Positions 45,546 to 56,520 of a DNA stretch of 64,000 nucleotides are shown here, in pieces. The notes beneath the pieces are model-generated. The model saw nothing but the letters and a program-made list of their open reading frames with translations, made no database searches and was not told the DNA's origin. The stretch covers positions 2,737,001-2,801,000 of the forward strand of contig NC_134029.1 in assembly GCF_964204645.1 (NCBI RefSeq), read 5' to 3'. The number at the start of each line of letters is the position of its first letter. The first letter of the stretch is position 1. Both the position numbers and the translations under genes were made by a program. This DNA is from Tubulanus polymorphus. Its lineage: Eukaryota; Nemertea; Palaeonemertea; Tubulaniformes; Tubulanidae.

Positions 45546-48500
45546 ATGGTTTCGTGCGCCCCTAGCTGCGGCCCCTGTTACACGCCAGCTAAAGAGCGAC
45601 TGAGTTTATTCGATATCGAGGTTGACCGTCAAACCGGGGTTTATCAAACTGGTGAAACTGTGACGGGAAACGTTCGTATTAAAGTCGGTAAAGAATGGGA
45701 CATCAACGGTAAGTGCACAGTAAAGTTATTACTGTGCCGATAATCTGTCTCGACTGTGGAGCTGGCCCCAAAATGAACATACGAAACCCGCAATAATCGG
45801 TTACGCCATTGCGTAGGGCACCTTCAGTGTTATCGTATTTTGAATTTATATTTAGGAATCTGCATTCGCTATTTTGGAATGGCTAAAACAGAGTGGTCTC
45901 TGGGGGAGAGCAGCTTTGTCGGCGAGGAGAAATATCTGGATATGACACGTACAGTAATGGGGCAAGGCAAGTGAATTTAAATAAGAATCGATATTTGATT
46001 ACAGGAATTACTATTCGGTGTTTCGGTACCGCGGAAGTGAAATGGTTTATTCAAGAATCGGCTTGTAAAAATAACGAATCTTATATCGATAAAAAGAAGA
46101 CTGTGTTAGGAGCAGGCAAGTTAAGAGTAGCGAAACCTCTTTCCTGTGTACGATTCATCTTATAATGTCATAGGGGATATCAACAGGGCAGCCATCTTTA
46201 AATTTGCTTATATCATATTTTCAGAGCGAGGAAAGGGTAGCGCTAATATAAGTCTGAGACCGGATGATGTTTATAAATTCCCGTTTTCGTTTCGGATTCC
46301 CGAATCGAGTCCGATGTCGCTTGAGGCTGAAAATGGTTTCATCAGATACGGGATTACCTGCCATATTTACGCTCTAATCGGTGAAGATTTAACGCTCACC
46401 AAAATCATCACCGTCGCTAATAATGTAGATCTCAACGATATTCCTGAAGCTAAGGTACAATATCAATATCAAATGAGACTAGTCGCAATTTATGTAGTGG
46501 ATGTAATGGACCTATTACAATATTGATGATTTAACAATGACAATTTGTTACACTGAAATCTTCAAAGATTATCTAAAAAACACAAATCACTAAAGATGGT
46601 CAACTCTCTTTCTTCTGAATAATCTCTTTGAAATTTTACCTTAAACGTAAAAATGACATGTTTTCGTTGTTAAAATAATGTTCAATATTGTTGGTCTTTT
46701 ATAGACACCAAGTTACGATACTTTTTCGACAGCCAAGTGCATCTCTAATGATGTACGAATGGATTTGAATTTACCTCTGTTTTGTCTAATTAGGGTCAAA
46801 AAGTAGCTGAGGAACAAATAGGCGTGAAGAAAATGTGTTGCACTACCGGGGGTATCAGAGCTACGTTACAGATAGATCGAGCTGGATACATACCGGGTGA
46901 AGGTATCCAGGTATCCGGTGAAATAATCAATCGCTGTTCGACAATTTGCCGTTCTCAAATCAAAATAAAACAGGTATTCAGTTTATTCGGTTCCATTCGG
47001 TGCTGATACTTTTGCAGACAAATCTTATACTCAATAAAGTTTAAAAGAAAAACGTTAATTCAAAGGAGCTTTTATACATTTCATTTCAGACGATTCATTA
47101 CTATTCCGATGATGGGATGGCAACAATATCGGTAAAGGATTTTTGTAAGAAGTCGGGTGGTATAGTATTCGGTGGAGGGTCTCATCGTTGGGATGGCACC
47201 GTACTGAAAGTACCAGACCTCACGCCATCAGTGCTAGATCCATGTAAAATCATGGTTATTCGCTACACTTTACAGGTTCGTTAATATTTGTGTGTCTGGT
47301 TCCCGGAACTTTTGTTCCCCTTATATATTACAACAGTAGACCATGGGCGTTTTTCTACATGATTAGAAATAGAAATAGAAATTTTCACTTATTTCTGCTG
47401 CCTTTTATAAAGAAAATTCACCTGTCTATAGATACTTAGATATAGATAGGCACATAATGAATGATTTTGTATGAAGATATATACTAGGGTAACCCTTTAT
47501 AAAGGCTGTTTTTACTTGTGACACTTTAATAAACTATATATGGCTAAGTTTTGAGATCATTACGAGCCATTCATCAAAACGTCTTAATTATCAATGATCG
47601 CTAGAAAATATACAGCGGAAAATAAATCTGATTTCGGCGAGGTACAAAGAATTGTGTCTTGATTTCTATCCAATAGATGACGGTGACCCCTTCAGGTGCG
47701 TGCATCTCAACAGGTCGAGTCAGGCTGAAAATTCCACTAGAGATCGGTAACGTTCCACTGCTCGGTAAATACGTACCGTACGACGACCTCGTGCGGAGGA
47801 AAAACGCTAAATTCGAGATAAATCGAGTACGAAAATCAACGGCTTTCAAAGAGAGGAACAACAACCACGAAGAGGCCGGGGATAAAAAGAAGAAAGGAAA
47901 ACGCCCGAAATATGCGACTAAGCCGTATTATAATTGGCGAACATTTTCATCGAGAATATATATGAATCCGAAACCGAAACCTAAACGAAAAATGCTTTTA
48001 CTCTTCAAAAGAAAATCAGGTAGATACACCGTCATAAAATGCATTTAATTGTCTCAAGACTTGTCCTTATCGACTGCAAGAGAGTCCGCGTCACTCCATG
48101 AAGATTTTAAGTTTTGCAAAAACGTTACATGAAGTTATTTCAACCCAAAATTGAACCGTGGGTCCTAAATCATTAAAATGAATGAAACCCTACGCAGCTG
48201 GATAGAATGAATCTATCTGATCGGCTGGAAACTTCACTTGCTTCCATTCAAATATATCTGAAAATCTGTATGAAAATGATCTTAACATGTGTCTTACTAA
48301 AAATATTTTGTTTTTGTTGTTGTAATTCTTGGTTGAATACAGACAGTAAAAAGAAACAGTCAACAGCGCTTGATGTACGCGAAGATTTCTATGAGAATAC
48401 GTATTCAAATTACCAGAGTACTTACGCCAATTTGGAAGACGAAGATAATCAGTATAAAAATTCATTTACATACGCGGACGCCGCTATTAGCGCCCAGGTA

Positions 48501-48563
48501 ACGTCATTCTCTAGCGTCGATAGTTACGCCACCTGGCAGAAAAGTGATGACGAAGAAAATTGA
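45546..48563 (+). CDS. Alpha-arrestin 2 with duplicated exon 2
   Basis: Exons 45546-45708, then 2a 45856-45966 or 2b 46005-46115, then 46225-46454, 46794-46973, 47090-47275, 47677-48019 and 48343-48563. With one version of exon 2 this gives 477 residues in frame. The start is ATG at 45546 (MVSCAPSCGPCYTPAKE). The N-domain has VYQTGETVTGNVRI, exon 2 and KFPFSFRIPE with AENGFIRYGITCHI. The C-domain has GIRATLQIDRAGYIPGEGI and CISTGRVRLKIPLEIGNVPLL. The tail, longer than in its neighbours, has a lysine-rich stretch (DKKKKGKRPKY) and then a tyrosine- and acid-rich end, with no PPxY. Both forms of exon 2 use GC donors; other introns are GT-AG. Middle gene of the tandem array. Confidence 0.93.
45856..45966 (+). 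CDS. Arrestin 2 exon 2a
   Basis: 111 nt, phase 1 at both ends. It encodes GICIRYFGMAKTEW up to TVMGQG, the N-domain segment that also forms exon 2 in arrestins 1 and 3. The acceptor is ATTTAG and the donor AAG|GCAAGT, a GC donor with otherwise perfect consensus. It is separated from 2b by only 38 bases. Confidence 0.85.
46005..46115 (+). CDS. Arrestin 2 exon 2b
   Basis: 111 nt, the same length and phases as 2a. It encodes GITIRCFGTAEVKW up to TVLGAG. The acceptor is GATTACAG and the donor CAG|GCAAGT, again GC. Roughly 40% of residues equal those of 2a, and the invariant positions G, R, FG, W, ES, E, Y, D, TV and G are kept, so both look functional. Confidence 0.85.
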
Positions 48564-48669
48564 TTCAACCAACTCTGATCTATCTTATCGTGTTACCACT
48601 AAATGGATTTCATGGAATACAGAAGATTCAATTTAATCGTATTCATATTTTGCTCATTGTTCAACGTGA

Positions 48670-48675
48670 AATAAA
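48670..48675 (+). terminator. Poly(A) signal of arrestin gene 2
   Basis: AATAAA 107 bases after the stop codon. Confidence 0.6.
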
Positions 48676-49436
48676 AATGGTCTCCATGTGCATATATTTA
48701 TTTTTTTCAATCTGTGCATTTGAAAATCTTGATTCTATTACATTTACGATTTTGTAAGTACATATAATGAACGCAACTCAACACCCAATGTTATAGTGTA
48801 AGGTGAACTTGGTCGTTCGTCAATGAAAATTGATGTTCAACTGCCAGCGATGCAATTAAATTTTGTTTGAAGACTTTGAAGGGACCTCATTGGACACACT
48901 GCAATGGCGAGTGTATCAACTTTTATTAGACGCGATGCAAAACAATGCTAATATTGCGAACTGGGCCTCCATATTGCATGATTTCTGAGCTTTCTGCATC
49001 TTGGCTTCTTTTGGCTGTTTACGGCAGAATTCTTTTAGAAACTAGAACAAAGGATTAAAGATCAGTGCATACAAACATGAACGCAAACAATGGAAAATAG
49101 CTTAAGTTTTACCTTTATAAAACATTCAACGTGGCAGATGGACTAGTCCACAAACTCCACGCCGGAAGACCGTCTCTGTGTGTCAGGTTAACCAAATTGA
49201 GGACCAAAATCGTACTTTATTTTGCTGTTCGCGATACAAGAAATGTTTTGCTCTTCCAATATTTTCGACAGAATTCCTCCTTATTCAAATTCATAGATCT
49301 ATTGAGCACTAGCGCCCATATACTATAAGAACAGGGAACTATCTCATTAGGATGTTTAGTGAAAGAACGAGTTGACGAGTAACGACGTATTCAGTATTCC
49401 TGTATTAGTTATCCGTTTTTAATATTATCATTACCG

Positions 49437-49548
<112 letters not shown>

Positions 49549-50187
49549 AATATTTCATTCAAGTAACGTAAAATGTTGACGAATAAAGAATAGATGTAAA
49601 ATATCAATTTGAAATCGTAATTTGAATATTTCTAAACCCATGAATTATTTCCATAGTATTTACGTACATTAAGCACTATGTATAGATGCATGCTAAAAAC
49701 GTGTAGTGTCACGAATATATATGAATACATGTAAATAGATGACTTCATTCTAGTAAAATATTCAAACGATGAAAACAACTAGTATTAACGTCCGGGTCTT
49801 TGCATCAACATTTATAGGTATATACTGTAAAATTATTGTAAATGTTTGAATGTGACCTACATGCGGATAATAGTCGCTATCCACAAATCAACAAAACATG
49901 AATGCAATCAGATCTATGGATATTAATTAGACCTTGTCTGAGCGGGATCCATAATCCATAATCCAGGTAATTATTGCGATATAATTCGGTATTAGTTTCT
50001 TAGATAGGTTTCTTTCAATATTTCAGCTTGAAAAATAGGTCAATGTGTTATTTGATTATAACTATCAGTACCGTACATGTGATTGTATTGTTGTTGTGTC
50101 AGGTATCACGTCGGTCGCATAAATGATAAAGATTATAAGACGAACTGTCCAAGAAAACAAAAAAGGATTCGATGGTGAAGTGAATGT

Positions 50188-52774
50188 ATGATGCATAAGT
50201 TAGCTCGATTGGATATATTGTTTGATCGTGATGATCAGCCGTATCAACCTGGTGACATCGTGCGAGGAAAAGTCGTCTTTCAGGCGGGTGATATCTCACT
50301 ACTTATCACTAGTAAGTACTCGCTTGCATATGCTATATGCTGACGTATCCAAGTTTGTGACAACTATAAATGAAACCCGCTTTGAATTTCTACATTCTAT
50401 CCTTGCTAACTGTAGCTGTAGGGGTTTAGAATGTTATGTAAATGATAACGAGGGATTAGTGTTCCTGCGTAGGGATATGCGAGTATATACTCATGTGATT
50501 CGGTGATTTTCCATGTATGTGATCACTTAGATATATTACCTGTGCCTGGCGTGCTGACTAGGTTATCATAAACACCAAAACTGACCTTAGAATAAAGCTA
50601 ATTGATCTAATGAATTCGCTTAAGTATAAGCAGAATTGACGAGTTGTTTAAGATCTCCCTTTTAGTTGTGAATAGCACATCGCCCAATCGGCTAGGGCGT
50701 ATGAAATTGGGAAAGTTTTCACCAACCGCCATCTGGTAGGTTGGCTTACTAAAAAAAGAATCAATTGCTGAAACAACGTGTATAATTCGCCGAAAGTCCT
50801 GGCAGTGGTGTATCCACGGTGATCCTACGTTGTTCAACGATCGCGTGTACCCGCCATGGTTCTTGGAGAAACCGAAAGATGAACCCTATTCTAGACCTAC
50901 CGATTACTGAAAAGCTAATCGCGACCTGTCGTAGGAAACCTCTTTTGAAAATCCCATTCGATAATTTCTTATTTGGATGTTTTAGGTGGAATACTATGCG
51001 GTAAAGGAGCCAGTGCAATAGGCTGGAACGATGCAGCTATTGAGAATACTCTTACTGTACATACTGCTAAACAAGAATATTTCAATTACAAACACGTATT
51101 TTGTGATAAAGGTAATGTTTTCAAATACCCGTTACGCTGATATAGGAAAACCTCTATTCAGAAAGAAAACAGGTCCAAAAAGGTATCCTTTAGGTGATGA
51201 TTCATTTTCCGACGCTTCGACTCGATAACTAGAATGGAAAACGTTTTGGACTCGTTGATATTTTCTATATTATCGTTACAATACAGACATATAGGTTATC
51301 ACGGCACCTTCCTCTGGAGATTGCTCATAGTTTTATATACATAACTTTACATATGCTGATCGTTTCTATCTTCAAGTATATGTAGTTATTTAGTCCCCTT
51401 TTCCGTTTTGTGTTGTAAGTTCTCCATATCATATAATTAATCTCTTGTTAACTGTTTCCAACCTACATGATTTGGAGAACCCTTACTGTTCTGTCTTCAA
51501 TTAATGATAATATTATGTTAATTTTGTCATAAAAGTTGTAATACTTTGACAATAAAGCTCAGATATATATATATATATACGTATATTTTATTTATTCCAT
51601 ACTTGAAAATCACCAGTGACTTCGAGTACGGATAACGCGAACGGTTGGGCGTTAATGAAACAACGAAGTTACCAAGTTCCGTTTGAATTCTCTCTACCGT
51701 CCACCTGCCCGGCATCGATTCACTGCGAGAACGGTTGGATTCGTTATTACGTTTCGTGTCACGTTAAGACTAAAGCTTTGAATCCTGAGGATGAACACCT
51801 TATTGGACACATTAAATTCGGAAATCATCGCGTATACCACGTCAGAAAGGAGTTATTCGTACAGGGATATCTGAATATCGGTGGTGGATACAGCTCAAAG
51901 GTCCGTATGTTATAGCACCCAAATTCAATATTTGACTGATGTTGAGTAACGTATTGAATAAATCTGGAACTCTTGTAGAATCAGATACTTAACTCGCAAC
52001 TTTGGTTCTTGTTTCCGAGACATTGACAATGCACTGTTTCGAAAACATCATGTAAAAGACATTTCATTCATTCACTACGAGACATATGATTCGTACGTGT
52101 ATTTACAGAAGTTGGTGTCAAAGACACTAAAATGTGGATTTCTTGCCAAAGGAAGAAGCGTTATTTCATCAACACTACGCTTAGATAAGACAGGCTATCT
52201 GCCAGGAGAGGTTATTCGGATTTACGGCGAAAACAGAAACGAAAGTCCGTGGAAATGTAAATGTACATTGAAACTAGTGAAGGTTTGCATCTATAAGATC
52301 GAGAATTATTGGAATATTGTTTTCAATACAATCATTTCTTAATACGTAGATGACCTGTCTTGCTTTTGTAGGCAATAACAATATGGAGCGCAGATGGACA
52401 ATCAAAGCAAATGGCTCAGGATATTTGGAAAATAGAAACGCATGCTTTAAATCGAGGGATGAGATTTGTCTGGAAGGGACAACCCGTAACTATACCAACA
52501 GATTCTACACCAAGTCTACAACCTTCCGATATCATATCAGTTGAATATCTAATCGAAGTAAGAAAGTCGTCAAGATGTGGAGAGAAAATCCAATATATCA
52601 CCGATAACTATGAGCTTGAATGTATCGTAATATATCGCTTCATTCTTGTCTTTGTATATATTTCAGATGCGTTGTTTTCCGATGTCGTTTTTGCCGCGTG
52701 TTCTCGGTAGGAGGCTCTGCCTCAGAATTCCGATTGTAGTCGGTACGGAAAGGTCATCATCGAAAGAGTCGTGA
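50188..52774 (+). CDS. Alpha-arrestin 3 (short form)
   Basis: Exons 50188-50311, 50986-51111, 51617-51900, 52109-52282, 52372-52557 and 52667-52774 give 333 residues in frame, all GT-AG. The start is ATG at 50188 (MMHKLARLDILFD). The N-domain has PYQPGDIVRGKVVF, GILCGKGASAIGWND, then QVPFEFSLPSTCP and ENGWIRYYVSCHVK. The C-domain has STLRLDKTGYLPGEVIRIY, then a final exon with RLCLRIPIVVGTE followed by only eight more residues. So the protein is almost only the two arrestin domains, with no regulatory tail and no PPxY. Exon 5 is 186 nt exactly as in arrestin 2, and exon 4 is 174 against 180. The donor after exon 3 (AAG|GTCCGT) is weak. Confidence 0.9.
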
Positions 52775-53287
52775 CTCGATGTACGTCATCAGCGAAAATT
52801 CGTAGAATATCTAGTTGTCAGCAATGAGTTTAAGTTATATTGAACTTGATCGATATGAACTTCATAATTACTTCTGCAATGAGTCCAGTGTTCGGATCAA
52901 CAGATGCATCATAAAAAGGCGGACTCTCTTCTTGGAGCTATGGAATCTAAGCTTCAATATCTTAATATAGAATTGGTTGTCAATGCGATCTTTCTGTTGA
53001 GCTAGAAATAACATTTTTGAAATAATTCTCCATTCTTAAGCAAAGTCTGTTGAATCCAAAATGTGTGGTCGTTGCAAACAAATTTTCCACAGACCACTCA
53101 TCCGCAATCTTATGATTGATAAAAATGTCTGTTTTCTGATGTTCTCGCAAAAATTAGTTTTGGTGCGTGCTAAAAAAAATATATGGTATAGCGACTTCAT
53201 TCCGACAAGAGCATTTTTAAATGAAATAGCGGTATAAAGCTAACTAAAAGCCAGATTTGGAATTGACATTATCTATACCCTGCAAGA

Positions 53288-53435
53288 CGTTTCGGTTGAA
53301 AATGAAAATGTCATTTGATTTGTTCAAGTTTAACCCGATTATCAGACCATATGAAATATAGCCTCGGGTTTGATGCGTAGGATCCGTTACATTTTACCAT
53401 AAAAGGATTTAAACAGAGATTCATTTGTTTAACAT
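53288..53435 (+). other. Relic similar to intron 1 of the transporter genes
   Basis: GGTTGAAAATGAAAATGT is shared with 28259-28280 (copy 2 intron). CATATGAAATATAGCCTCGG and TTTGATGCGTAGGATCC resemble 34659-34705 (copy 4 intron). GATCCGTTACATTTTACC resembles the end of the copy 2 intron. No exon sequence flanks it. It may be a fragment of a lost transporter copy or a repeat that also sits in those introns. Confidence 0.4.
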
Positions 53436-55740
53436 CAAATCAAAAACCTCGCTGTTTCCCGCGGGTACCCGGATCGTGCGGCTCTATTGGTGGCGATAAC
53501 TGCGAAAATAATTCTATTTAATGTAGCCCGTGTTTTCATTTGTGAAATAAAAGAATCCCTTGTTAAATTACCGCTTGAAGTCAAGATTTGTTTATCCGAA
53601 AGAAAATCGCACACATTCTTGGTATTTTCTGTAAATGTCATGCGTTTCTTTGTGAAAATAATCATAAAATAAAACCTGTATGTGATATGAAACCTTTACA
53701 ATTGGATTAACTGTTTTTAATCAGGCGAAGAAATGAGTTTTATTTATCTTGTGGAGTACAAAATCCAGAAAGCTTTGAAAATGATTCTTCCGGATTACGA
53801 TTACTGGATAGGGTTGTCTTTCGACTATGATAAGTATTTGGAGAAAAAATTCCGAATCTCAAGTATTTATTGAAAACGAAAAAGTTGATCGCGCAACTGG
53901 GACTGGGTCCATTATATTCATTTGAAATTAACTTACTTTAGTCATCGAGTCGAAAATAGCATAGCGCGTCTCCGGCTTTAGAATCAGAGTTTATTGAGGA
54001 CTTTTTGACCGATAGTCGTCCAACTAACAACAGATGGTCGAGTACATTAACTAAACATTACAATAATAATCAGGGGGAAAAAGACGGTAAATCCTAATTT
54101 TAATTAATTAATCCTCGCTGTTCCGGCTCCATTAGCTGATGGGTAGAGCTTGTTCAATGTTACTCGCTGATTATTCTTGTTTAACAACCGGAAACTTGGA
54201 ACCACCTCCTTTTATAATCTGCAACCGATAGATTAAAACGTCGGACAATAAAACACTGCTGACTACCTACCGCCGGCTGACTCGAGCAGGCTGTGGCACG
54301 TGTGTCACTTCCGGTATGCATACAACACGACGCTGATTGCGCACGCGTATTCCGCGACCCGACTCGGGGTGTGTCAGCTGAAACAGCCAAAAATAAGTCA
54401 CTTGGTCTGGCCATGGATTCTACTGACAAACTGTGTCAATTATCACAACACTGCGGTGCAGTCATCAGCATACTGGTTTATTATCAGCGCATGTAAACCA
54501 TATATACTATATTAATTCTTGTGATTTTCACAAATTTTGGTTTTGTCCTCTAAGCAACTGTACTTTTGTCGAACGATAAAGCATATTCTATGGGCTTGCG
54601 GACATGAGGTCGATGCTTCGACTATTTGTAGGGCAAACGTCCTCGCCTAATCCAACTATCTGAAATATTTTTTTTTCATTTGCTCTTTTTCTAATGTTTT
54701 TGTTTTGTCACGTTGGGCCTCCTTTTCCAATATGCAAATATTTCTTGAAAAATTATCTATAAAATCCAATTATCCAATAAATAAAAAGAGCATTGGTGTG
54801 TGAATATAACAGTATGAAACGACGATGATTCGGTGGTGAGATTATGGCTGTTTGATTATCTGCGCAATCGTTAATATGTATTTATCAGCGGAAAGTTTTA
54901 TTAATCCGTGGTTTCCCTTGACAGCGACGTGTCAGCCGATTACAAATAACGTGTCAATATGATCAGATAAATAGTGATTAATACGTGTTGACCTCTCACA
55001 TCCATTCATCTACAGTCTCCTCCTCTCTATCCCTCTCTCCCTGTCTCCCACTCAATTCGATTGTAATCAAGGCTAATGTAGCGTTTACACTAGATTCAAT
55101 TTTGCAACGCGGTTTGTTTTTTCAGTAACCGCGAAGAATCGAATCAGTGCACACTTGGCTTACGATAATTCCGTCGAGATTGATTTTGAATTAGAGAGAT
55201 GGGAAATATATCGTTTGGCCACGAGCCCGAATTCGAAGACCCAGGTTTCTGGAAATGTATTTCTTATAGTATCATTGTGTATCTATACGCCTATATAGAC
55301 ATACTTAATGGATATCAAAACTTTGATTGAATTTATCCAACGGTCTTTTCATTATCTTATTTTCTATTCATTCGCGTTCACCAAGTTCGCCTTCATAAAA
55401 TATCCAATAACTCCTCTTTTTTTACGATTTCACAGCAATAAATATAACATCCCCTGATCTTTCTTTAATAAATGTCGATTGCACAAGTGAAGGACGCCAG
55501 CATCTCGACACAGATCCGGAGAGGTTCAGACATCGATTCGGTAATACCGCTGTAGATTTCGATCAACTCCATACACAAAAACAGGTTTCCATTAACGCAA
55601 GTAAATAATAGGAAAGACGGGGGAAAGACTGCTTGAAAATAATTACTGGAGCCGAATCAAATGAGAACGGACCGCGTGCACTTCATCATAAGTAATTTCT
55701 GATGAATGTTTAAGGAACATCTTACCCGTTAAACCGTGAG

Positions 55741-55785
55741 AGTGGGTGAGAGAGAGAGAGAGGGGGAGAGAGAGAAAGAGATATT
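55741..55785 (+). repeat. GA-rich simple sequence
   Basis: A run of GAGA and GGGGAGA units without coding potential. Confidence 0.85.
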
Positions 55786-56199
55786 CTTGTTTAAGCAATC
55801 ATCCTTGTTTAAACGTCGCTATTTCTCGTAATCTACCGAGTCGTTTTTTCCCTCCGCATTAATAGAAATTATTAACGTGAAGCGCACTCAATACGGCATC
55901 GGTTTGTTATCATTATGAAATTAAGCGTCCGCGGCTGAATGTTTGATCCCGTCTTGTTCTGGTAACTAAATTATAGCGAAGTAGAGTCGAGAGATGCGAG
56001 AACGAGAAGAGACCAGTAATTGATATTCATAGAAGCGTTTTGCGGATAAATGTAACTTCCTGGAGTAAGTGCCGAACCGATGCGCCTGTCAGAGAAGCAA
56101 CATCCTCAATTCATAAGATTTGATACCGTACCATTATTTTGATAGTTATGAAATTCAATGAATAATTTACTTTTCTCAAACAACATGTCTTAAACATAG

Positions 56200-56520
56200 A
56201 TGCCCCTTCAGGTCGTGTCACCTTTTCAAATGAAATTATCATTTAAGTTGGCCACCGATTGTAAGATCGTGGTCAGGGTGAGACGTCAAACAAACCTTCC
56301 CCGGCCTCTAATGTGCAGTCTATAGACAGATCAAATAGGTCAGTTTTGGATTATTCTTGCACAAACCAGTTTTGGCATGTACGACAAAGGCTCCCTTTAT
56401 TGTAACACGATGATGGTAGAGGCTTCACTTTATGTATGTCTTGGGAACACGACAATTTTACGATGAAATGTAAAATTCATTTTACACTAGTATCTGCCTT
56501 TTATAGAATTTATTGGTTGT
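56200..56520. repeat. Dispersed ~300-bp repeat, copy A
   Basis: Shares an ordered series of blocks with 61680-61955: TGTAAGATC, CAAACAAACC, CACGATGATG/ACATGATGA, CAATGAAAT-like, AGTATCTGC-TTTTAT and AATTTATTGGTTGTTTT. The copies are strongly diverged, so this is an old element of unknown class. Confidence 0.5.

Noticed and set aside
45967-45980. Alternative GT donor (GCAAGTGAAT read as CAA|GTGAAT) after arrestin exon 2a
   Set aside because: It would leave the wrong phase for the next exon, while the GC donor keeps the frame and matches the consensus fully; exon 2b shows the same GC arrangement.
54181-54429. 82-codon minus-strand frame
   Set aside because: No recognisable motif, and overlapping plus-strand frames of similar length show that this segment is simply stop-poor.
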